Shown: piece after piece, positions 33,430 through 41,764 of the stretch
Numbering within the stretch: position 1 is the stretch's first letter
How the letters are laid out: every line of letters starts with the position of its first letter
Source of the DNA: Clonostachys chloroleuca
Lineage: Eukaryota; Ascomycota; Sordariomycetes; Hypocreales; Bionectriaceae
DNA: 64,000 nt
Assembly (NCBI GenBank): GCA_037952775.1
Contig: JBANAY010000003.1
Location: 13,144,001-13,208,000, forward strand
Direction of reading: 5' to 3'
Notes under the pieces: model-generated
What the model was told of the DNA's origin: nothing
Databases searched by the model: none
The model's input: the letters and a program-made list of their open reading frames with translations, nothing else
Program-made: the position numbers and the translations under genes

Positions 33430-35860
33430 ATCTGGTCGGATTTACGTCATTGTTGGCTCCCAAATAAGGCCATGGATGACGATGTTGTCCACAAGGGCCC
33501 AAGGTGTTCCCTCATCTTGCCCCATAGGTAATCTCGCCGATGCATTCACGAATTATTTTCGGAGCGAGAAATGGGAGTTGGCCGAACCCGAAGGTGTCAG
33601 AATGTCGCTCGTGTTCAGAGCAGATTGAACAAGGGTACATGCAGTCGGATGCTCACAGAGGCACGCCGCGTTACATGATGCACAATGTTGACATGGTGAG
33701 CACTTTTCCAAGTTTCCCGCTTGCTCATCGGGCAACTTCTGTAGTTCCAATGTTCGTACGAGCTCGCGAAGCCGCTAGTATTGTGCAGCCATGGTGTTTG
33801 TCGTATGGAAGTGGCAATTGGTCGAGGAGATGGTATAGCTTGGGTCATAGCCTGGCAAACTTGATCCTATATGAGAGCCTCATCCGGCTCGTTAGGAGCA
33901 GTGCTTCTCGGTAGAGATTTGACGCGGTCGAAGTCGAAATCGACAGATGTGACTGTAGAAATACGGGTGAGGAAGTCGTTCCGGAGTGCGCCACGTCCTG
34001 GTTTAGAGTGGTGTATACTGGCAACACGATGATTTTGTAGAGAGCGAAGGAGAAGAGCGAGGTTTCGAATATATAGAAAATGTTTAGGAGTCTTCCTATA
34101 AAGAGACTGACAGGCGCAACTGACCTTGGTTAAGCTGGTCTATTGCATCGTGTTTGCGGGAGATACCCCTATCTTGGCATGTCGCCTGAAATGTAGAATA
34201 GACGTTATCAAGGCTGCTTCTAAGTGGTTATCCTTAAGAGCTTCGAATTGGACTTGGTGCTCCATAGCAGACGTACTCGGCATGTTGTGCTTGATCGTAT
34301 GTCTATGGGTCTGATCGCATGTCTACAAATTTTCCGTTTATGATAGTGTTAACCTCTTAGATTCTGTACATGAAAAAAGCTTCCGACCCAGCGGAAGACT
34401 ATTTACTTGTCTTAGTCAGTCCTCTCCCGAGCTCGGGCAGAGTTCTTAGCACCTCGAGTTGAAGGATGGTCGTTTCTTTCTGAACGTAAGCTCCAACGCC
34501 GTCCCCCTTAGTGGGTTTCGCGTCACCAGCTTGGACTGAACCACTTTCGACTTCACCATCTCCAGTCTCAGTATCTCCGGTGTCAATCGCTTCACCTTCA
34601 CTACCTTTGGTTGGTCCACCTTCGGCGCCACCATCTCCGGTGTCACCCGCTTCAACCTGCCCATCCTTAGAAGCTGAACAACGGGTCGAACCAGAAAGAA
34701 GCGCCACCGACTGCTTCAGATGCACTGGCAGAGATCAGAAACAAGTCTGATAGTCGGGCGACCCGGCGGTGCCGGCGACAGTCAGTTACCCTGGCTGTGG
34801 AAGACATCCTGCGTGAGAATACCGGTGCGCATATATTTGGCACGGATGGCCACGGGATTGCTTTGGACGACTGTGTGAATGTGGATTGCATACTGATTGG
34901 TCCGAGAGTAAAAGAGAAGGAATTGTAGAAGAGTGTACTTGAAGCTCTACTTGTCTGGCCTCATTTGCTCGGATTTCGAAATCCGTCGCCCTCTTCGGCA
35001 TCCTGCTGTTGTCCTCTCTCATAACTTCCTAGGAAGCTAGCTTGCCTGTCCCTCCTAATACAAATATAGGAACAGCGCTTTTCCAGGGCGGTAGTTCATC
35101 ATGACCCACTGTACGCCCCTGTTCAAGAGGCCACAACTGCGGTTTGGGGCGACAGAACCCCACTTTGGCTGGCTTAAAGCCAACCGTCCTTCAGCGCCCA
35201 ACATCTTTCAATACTTTCCCGCCATCACAGCCGCAACTACCCATCAACATCTAGACCCATCTATGAGTCCGGTCGTTGCACTTGTTTCCCCACCTCTTCG
35301 CGCTTACCAAAATGGAGTTACTCCGGACAAAAAATAGTTTGAGGTGGTAAATTCGTTCATCAAGCGTACCCTTCGGCGGCACGAATGGATGACAACGACC
35401 GCCAACTGGACGCCATCCGTCTGCTTGCCTTAGCGTTGGAAGACCGATGCCGCGATCCTAGCGTACCTCCGGAAGAAGACCAACATCCCGCTACCGCGCC
35501 TGCAGCACACCTTTGAGGACGATGGGGCTTTCTACTTCAGACCAATTTTGGGATATTCTGACGTAGACCACAGCGCGGGGAGGAAAAGCTATTATCCGAC
35601 CAGAAGCACAAATTTTTATCGTCACACTAATCAAAATTCACATTAAGTTTATGTCCTAAGGGATGTGAGGCCTCATTTATCAAGCACCATAATCAATAAG
35701 CTTACAAGGAAGGAAAGACTTGATTTTATGTCTCGTTGATGCTGTCCCGCCATTTACATACAAAGGACTAAGGCCCAAACCTTCAAAATAATATCGTAGT
35801 GGATATATCGGATCAACAATCCTCTGGGCTTCGCCTATTCGCCGGATCCCGCTATCGGGT
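33430..35860. other. Region between the two nuclease/kinase units, no gene recognised
   Basis: Open frames include an acidic Gly/Thr/Glu-rich stretch on minus (34725-34399) and a Cys-rich stretch near 33700-33600 (minus). Neither matches a family I know and both lack conserved ends. They are best treated as decayed sequence. Confidence 0.4.
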
Positions 35861-36370
35861 GATAAATAATGTGGGTATCAATGTAATACTAATGTTTAGA
35901 TTGACAAGCGGTGAGTTATGGCAAAATAGATGAGGCTTGGACAAAAAACCGAACCATGATGGACGCTTCTGAAACCGCGTCAGGCGGCACTGGCTCGTCG
36001 TGTTGAACCCTGCTTGATGACTAAGCCACACCCAGAGACCCAGAGCGCGTCATAGCCTCTTCGGTTGCCTAGGCCATTCGCCAGGTTCCCCCTTTGGTCG
36101 CAACGTAATAAACAGACTATGACCGTTCGCTTTTCACTCTTCTTCAAGTTGGGACCCTGTGAATTCAACCCCATGTGAACTTCCGGTCGCTGTATCAGCG
36201 ACTCTCGCGGCCGAGTCACGACGCGTCAACCCAGGCAACGCGACGCTACCACTACCAGTAAGCACTTCGTTGCCCCTTGACTCTTGAAGTTGAGCCTCCA
36301 ATGATAGTAAACTAAGTTTCGTTCTCTAGCACCGACCTAGTATTCCATTTTCACACTCTCGAATGACGCC

Positions 36371-37870
36371 ATGAGTGCCCCAACGGACACGGATAAGTTG
36401 CTACAGCTCCTACGAGAGGCGGAGGAGCGAGCCAACCAAGAGAAGGAGCGAGCCAACCAAGAGAAGGAGCGAGCCAACCAAGAGAAGGAGCGAGCCAATC
36501 GAGCAGAAACCGAAAGAGACCAAGTAGCGATCGAACGGGACCAAGTAGCGATCGAACGGGACCAAGTAGCGATCGAACGGGACCAAGCAGCGATCGAACG
36601 GGACCAAGCAGCGATCGAACGGGATCAGGAGAGGGAACAGACCCGATCGACAACCCTAGACGAGTATTTGGAGGCCTGCCACAATCTCGTGTACGCACGC
36701 CTTACGGTTGAAAGCGACCCGTCCAAGACCACTACCGGCAGCATCCGTGCCTACCATAAGCTTGTTCCGGAGCACCTCAAGCAGTGGACTAGCTTCTTTG
36801 ATGAGCAGGGCAAGATGCTGACCATCATCTACTCCTTCTTTCCGGTAGAGAAACGACTCTTTGATAATCGAGCCTACCTGGCGACGCTTGGCAATAAAGT
36901 ATCGGCAGCTCCTATCGCAGACGAGAAAATGCTAGAGAATTTTCTGCATAATTGTGTAGAGGAGCAGGTTAGGTGTATCATACATGAACTCAGTAAATCT
37001 GAGGACTTTCAACGGCTGTTGAATATTGGATCTGGCATCAAGTTTGAGAACCACCTCAAAGCGATCAGTGATATGGCCTATGAAGTGGTCGAACGAGAAC
37101 GCCGGCAGCCACTCCCACCGCTACAGCAGGACCCAGAGGAGCCAGGGCCAGAGTCACGGCGCCCGAGGACCCCAGATCTCATCCGCGACCCTGCGAAGCT
37201 GAATGCCGACCAAATCTGCATCTATCGCTACGAGGAGGCTGGCCTGGGAAAGCGGTCCGTCATTGCAATCGCTGAATACAAGCCACCCCACAAGCTCACC
37301 CTTCCACAGCTCCGGAAAGGCCTGCACGATATGCACATCTTCCAAGACGTTGTCTGCAAGAATAAGATCCCAGCAGAGGCGGAAGCTAAGTTTACACATT
37401 ACGCTGAGGAGCTGACCGCCGCCGCCATCACGCAGACTTACCACTACATGATCAAGGGTGGCCTAGCTTATAGCCTCTTGACAACCGGCGAGGCCATTGT
37501 GTTTCTCAAGATTGATTGGAGATCTCCCGAGGTTCTCTACTACCACCTGGCAGAGCCTGGTCCGGAGGTGGAAGCGCATGGACAGTTCCGTTCATGTACG
37601 GCTATTTCTCAGTACCTGGCCTTCCATCTCTTGGCACTTAGTGATCATGCGCACATCGGCCAAGACAGGCGCCAGGAGGTCATCGGTGGGCTGAGACAGT
37701 GGAAAGTGGACTTCCGGCGCACAGCGAGCACAATTTCCAAGGATCCGCAGGAGGCCTCGCCGAAATCACCTGCCTTTACTCCCACAACTTATAGTACTGT
37801 CGATCGAACGGTGAAGGGCCGGAGGCGCAAGCCGAAAAAAATACAGGACCTGGAGGAACGCTTCCTGTGA
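36371..37870 (+). CDS. Coiled-coil + PD-(D/E)XK nuclease-like protein (N-terminal part of a nuclease/kinase effector-type protein)
   Basis: 499 residues from ATG to TGA. Residues ~20-90 are perfect heptad repeats (RANQEKE x3, then AIERDQV/A x5), a coiled coil. Residues 95-245 form a conserved helical region (TLDEYLEACHNLVYARLTVE). Residues ~275-385 look like a PD-(D/E)XK restriction-endonuclease fold: D280, then E302-Y-K304 in IAEYKPPHK, and Q355/Y359 in QTYHYM. The next frame, overlapping by 4 bp, encodes a protein kinase, and in relatives of this type nuclease and kinase are one chain. The stop at 37868-37870 is therefore probably a 1-bp frameshift. The pairing of nuclease and kinase is that of Crinkler-type eukaryotic effectors, proposed to act in the nucleus; role here unknown. 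A paralogue lies at 32488. Confidence 0.75.
   Translation: MSAPTDTDKLLQLLREAEERANQEKERANQEKERANQEKERANRAETERDQVAIERDQVAIERDQVAIERDQAAIERDQAAIERDQEREQTRSTTLDEYLEACHNLVYARLTVESDPSKTTTGSIRAYHKLVPEHLKQWTSFFDEQGKMLTIIYSFFPVEKRLFDNRAYLATLGNKVSAAPIADEKMLENFLHNCVEEQVRCIIHELSKSEDFQRLLNIGSGIKFENHLKAISDMAYEVVERERRQPLPPLQQDPEEPGPESRRPRTPDLIRDPAKLNADQICIYRYEEAGLGKRSVIAIAEYKPPHKLTLPQLRKGLHDMHIFQDVVCKNKIPAEAEAKFTHYAEELTAAAITQTYHYMIKGGLAYSLLTTGEAIVFLKIDWRSPEVLYYHLAEPGPEVEAHGQFRSCTAISQYLAFHLLALSDHAHIGQDRRQEVIGGLRQWKVDFRRTASTISKDPQEASPKSPAFTPTTYSTVDRTVKGRRRKPKKIQDLEERFL
36421..36625 (+). repeat. Two 21-bp coding minisatellites forming coiled-coil heptads
   Basis: About three units of 21 bp containing GAGCCAACCAAGAGAAGGAG, then five units of 21 bp containing GACCAAGTAGCGATCGAACG. 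Each unit is exactly seven codons, so copy-number changes keep frame and lengthen the coiled coil by whole heptads. The unit at 32.5 kb has lost most copies. Confidence 0.9.
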
Positions 37871-38868
37871 GACGGCGAAGAGATGATGAACCTGATGACG
37901 GAGGGGGTTTAAATCGCCCGCCTAGTGCCAGTCCAGCAGAGTGGCAACAACCAGGGCAGAACCAGGGAACTCGGCGGAGCCAGCGGATTGCCGGGCGGGC
38001 TGCTGCGGAAAGCACTCAAGGCGACAGCACGAACAGCAATAAAGGCAGTGATCAAGCTGTGCAGTTCTGTACACAGAGGTGTCTGCTGGGCCTGGTGAGA
38101 GGTTATATACTCGACGCCAATTGCCCAAATTTCACCTTCCATAGAACTCGGAATTGCAAGACGAATTGCTCCAAACGCCATCCCATCACACACGTCGACT
38201 TCCTCGAGCTGCTTTCTAAGCAGCTGAGACGAACACTTGACTCTGGAATCACATCGTTGGACATCACTGGTTCTCGTGGTGCCCTCTTCAAGATTACTTT
38301 GCTTGCGTATGGGTACACCTTCATCGGCAAAGGTACGGTGAAGGCTTTCATATCAGATCTGAAGCATGAAGCTTTAGTCTACAAGCGACTTAAGGGAGTA
38401 CAAGGGACCCATGTACCCGTCTTCCTCGGTGCTATCGACCTCGGCGCCCTCGGCAGGACGTACTACTATGATTTCCGCGTTGAGGTGGTTCACCTGTCAT
38501 TTATGTCCTGGGGAGGTATCGGTTTGAGAGATATTGATGCAACAGATCTTGATGAGGTCTCTGTAACGGAAATGGCAATACGGTCTATGAAAGCCATCCA
38601 TCACGAAGGGGTGGTACACATGGATGCGCGCCGGGAAAATATACTCTTCAACCCAGAAACTCGAGAGGTAATGATCATTGATTTCGAGCGCTCGCAGCTT
38701 CTCTCGACACCCCGACGCCAGCTGGCCGCCCTAGAGCCTAACAAGCGACGGCGGATTCAAGACACGAGCGGGAAGAATAGGGCGGTATCTCGTCCTCGCA
38801 GTGTCAAGCACCAGCTGGAGCCAGATTTTTTGGATGATCTCGCTGGAGTGAAAGGAGCGTTCATGTGA
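37867..38868 (+). CDS. Protein kinase-like C-terminal part of the nuclease/kinase gene
   Basis: The frame enters at 37867 (GTG) inside the end of the nuclease frame, -1 relative to it, and has no ATG near; it is best read as the frameshifted continuation. A Gln/Arg-rich linker (1-60) and a Cys-rich turn (CPNFTFHRTRNCKTNCSKRH) precede the kinase: K159 in GTVKAF, E168 in KHEALVY, catalytic loop HMDARRENILF (D253, N258) and DFE at 272-274 in place of DFG. It ends GVKGAFM. Catalytic residues are present, so the kinase could be active if expressed. Related single-chain proteins are common and variable in Eurotiales. Alternatives: a phosphotransferase-type pseudokinase. Confidence 0.75.
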   Translation: MRRRRDDEPDDGGGLNRPPSASPAEWQQPGQNQGTRRSQRIAGRAAAESTQGDSTNSNKGSDQAVQFCTQRCLLGLVRGYILDANCPNFTFHRTRNCKTNCSKRHPITHVDFLELLSKQLRRTLDSGITSLDITGSRGALFKITLLAYGYTFIGKGTVKAFISDLKHEALVYKRLKGVQGTHVPVFLGAIDLGALGRTYYYDFRVEVVHLSFMSWGGIGLRDIDATDLDEVSVTEMAIRSMKAIHHEGVVHMDARRENILFNPETREVMIIDFERSQLLSTPRRQLAALEPNKRRRIQDTSGKNRAVSRPRSVKHQLEPDFLDDLAGVKGAFM

Positions 38869-39359
38869 TATGGTATTACACTACCGGCGAGAGATTGGTT
38901 GGCTTTATGGTAACGGTTGTTACTTGAGTGCAAGGCCTGAAACTTGGGCTGTTTTGGGGAGTCTTACTATAGTTCGCTAATACGTAATTAGTAAAAAGAT
39001 AAAGGTCGACAGGGTATTTAGAGCTAATAATGAAGCTGGCAAGGGTTCGGTGAAATCCCAACTCTGCGTACGCGGTAATGCTTCGTGCGATGCGCCGAAT
39101 AGGAAAAGCGTTTACGTGGGCGGGGATTTCATTTTGCGTACGCGAGTGACTGGCCATTCTCGTTTGCGACTGTGCGCGGTCCTGTCTAGTGCATTCTGTA
39201 TGCACGGTGGGTCTCGTACGCGACTCGGCGTACGCAGTCCATGTGATTATTGATTAATTAATCAAGAGCTATCATCAGCCCATGATGTGGGTGCCTATTG
39301 TATGTTCCATTTCTCTTGTGGGCTATAGACAGTATTAGAGAGTTGAGAGGCGTAGTAGT

Positions 39360-39385
39360 GCCTTGAGGAACGAAGTGACGAGAGG
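39360..39385. repeat. 26-bp inverted repeat, right copy
   Basis: Exact reverse complement of 32187-32212, beginning GCCTTGAGGAACGAAG and ending GACGAGAGG. It follows the 3' flank of the complete nuclease/kinase unit. Confidence 0.9.
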
Positions 39386-39486
39386 TCTTACACCCAACCG
39401 ACTCAAAATTTCCCCATTGTCACAAACTCAGGCGATCACGTGTTTGGCCCACCATCAGCTGAAAATCCTTCCTATTCGATTCTCCC

Positions 39487-39717
39487 TTAGATTAGTTGAG
39501 AGCGCGATAGATATTTATCTAGTGTAGTCGGCTGGTTTTCGCGTACGAGCTCCTCTTTCTCGCGCCGCTCTTTCCTCTCGTGCCACCGCTGCCTCCTTTC
39601 CACGCCGCGCTTTTGCCCTCTCACGTCTGAGCTCTTCATTCTCGCGTCAAAGTCGTACAATCTCTGTATGAGACCTTGGGTACAATGGGAGTATCGCTTT
39701 GTGGTGAGAATGATCAA
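39487..39717 (-). pseudogene. Third fragment of the nuclease/kinase family (N-terminal region, antisense)
   Basis: The minus strand encodes a highly charged helical stretch (RRQRWHERKERREKEELVRE) running into TTLDKYLSRSQL. This matches the position and sequence of TTLDEYLEACHNL in the complete gene and TTLDKYLDACRNL in the deleted one. It stops there. A short relic in opposite orientation, just outside the 26-bp inverted repeat. Confidence 0.55.
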
Positions 39718-41104
39718 GTTGGTAGACTGTCCATTAATTGATCAGAAATGGGAATCTCCATTTTCGGGTAAATATCGGAGATTGTACTCAAGAGGCGTTG
39801 GTTTCGAGAAGTAACCGACATGCCCTGGAACTTTGCTACGTATGAGAGTAGGTAGTAGTGGAAACATTATAAATTAGAAAATAACAATTTTTATAGTCTT
39901 CCTCCTCTATCAATCAATGTAGATCAATGAAAAATTATTCATATCCAATAATAATACTTCTTGGGGAAGATGAAAGGGCTCAAAGTACAATACGATGAGC
40001 CCAAGGAGGAAAGAGATAAAACAGCTTTAGGACTTCCTGGGAAGTCAAGGAGGTCTCTTCCCAGGAACAGTGGTGGCTTGTGGCGTCGTGGATTGTGGCA
40101 TTGATGCAAAGGATGACAGTGGCCGTGCTGGGCGTCCGTCAGTTCAGTTCAAGTCTACCTCACTGATTGTAGTGAATTATGTAGCCACTTGTATTTGTGG
40201 CCGAAGAGGCTACAGTCCATCGCGTGCAGGGCGCTGCTCTCATCCATAAACAGTAATATGCTAGATGGCCTTCGACCGATGTTTCTCTCCATTGTCAATA
40301 AATGGTTGCCCAGATGTCGCTCCGTTGATCCAGACCGGTAAATCAGATGAGAGAGCATCTCTAAAACAGCCCAACTTACCTCATATTTGGTCACTATTGT
40401 TTCCAAGAACATGCTCGGTATGCCAAGACAGGACTTACCTTAGCGGCTAGCACAACGAATGTCGGCCGTCGTCGATCTCGCATGGCATCTACACGAGCGG
40501 AGAGCTGTGGCAAGCATCGACAGGCACTATGCGATACTAGCGCGCCTCCGTGCTGCGAGAGAGTCGGGTCTGATGATCTACTGGAGCCATGTCACTAAGG
40601 CTCAAATAACGTAGCTAGCACCGATGCCGCATAGCTAGATCTCGCGTTCAGCAATTTATCGGGGAACGAGATTCCCGTGGCCGTTTGCCAATCGCAGGGT
40701 TACTACGACTCAACAGGTTGGAGCTTAGACTATCCAGTAGATTCTACCAGTCTTTGCTTACAGACGATCATGAGCATGTATAGAATGAAGTAGAGTAGTG
40801 TGAATAGGGTACATACAGAGTTTAGATCCCGAATTTAGGTGTGAACTGAAGTATTATCTAGGAAAGGGTTAAAGCTCGAGAAAAAAGCATCGTAAGTCGA
40901 ATTCAGAATAAACCAATCCGAGGATGCGACTCTTCTCTTGAGAATAACTTGGGGCAATGACAGCCCCATTAGCAAATTCTGTTGTGTGATTTGACAATTG
41001 GGTACGCACATTATATACTTAATAACTCCCATACGTTTCCTGCTTTATGTTCAACCGGTGTGCAAGTGATCTGCCGATTGAGGTTATAAACCAGGGGTAC
41101 AAAT
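39718..41104. other. No gene recognised
   Basis: Open frames on both strands are short. A minus-strand stretch at 40412-40155 is GT..AG-rich and may be part of a decayed multi-exon gene, but I could not identify a product. Confidence 0.4.
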
Positions 41105-41764
41105 CTACGTAAATGGGAAGTCTTGTAGTTTAAACACGCATAACTCCTTTTCCATATTGTTCAGATCTAGTGTCAGCTTGTCTTGAACTCTGCAGGGGTG
41201 TGCAGACGAATAGGAGCTGGCTCTGGTAGACCATCGCGGCCTCCGAAAATTCTTGATCATGTCTTTTGAACCTTCAATGCTGAATCCGTTGAATGGTCGC
41301 ACGGCTCGCGGGCTTAGAATCCCTTTTTTTTTTTTTAGGTCCTTTGTAAGAGAACCCAAGAGCATAGATGAGCACTCATATGAACACTCTGACTCTTCTT
41401 GCAAACGATCAAGAAGGTTGTAAATTGCCGAGAAGACCCTAGAAAGGGTGTCCTGGCGTTCTTGGTCAATCTTTTCTATGTCTTATGTTAGCAGCAAGAA
41501 CACTGCCACGCGTGTAACAGCTCACTTACTAAGGAGAACGGCTGAAATCGGAAACTCGTTTGTCTCAATCAGCTTGCTACTATGTTGTAATGCAAGTCGA
41601 GTCATGCTGTGGAACAAATCTGATCGCGAGAGAACCCCAGATATGAAAATCCAGAGTATAGAGTCCCGTCCATAGACCGTGGGTAGCTCCTGCTCTAAAT
41701 TTCTGACCCAGATGTCGATGTATATATCAATACTTTCGTGGCATCCATAATAGTCCACAATGAT
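41105..41764 (-). pseudogene. BTB-domain-family protein, C-terminal two exons, truncated at MULE 2
   Basis: Exons 41764-41530 and 41475-41105, joined across a 54-bp GT..AG intron in frame (ISAVLL-KKIDQERQD). The segment VPIIVDYYGCHESIDIYIDIWVR, then LPTVYGRDSILWIFIS, and after the intron SECSYECSSMLLGSLTKDL and LSPRAVRPFNGFS, follow the conserved layout of a fungal family whose N-terminus is a BTB/POZ domain. The N-terminal BTB part is missing: the gene is cut precisely at the left TIR of MULE 2 and does not resume on the other side. The surviving sequence is not obviously mutated, so truncation is probably recent. Confidence 0.65.

Noticed and set aside
34399..34725. 108-aa Gly/Glu/Thr-rich frame on minus
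   Set aside because: Low-complexity sequence also open in a second frame, no conserved start or relative seen; likely a decayed short repeat.
36421..36625. Regular 21-bp repeats as a possible CRISPR-like array
   Set aside because: Units are contiguous with no spacers and keep one reading frame as coiled-coil heptads.
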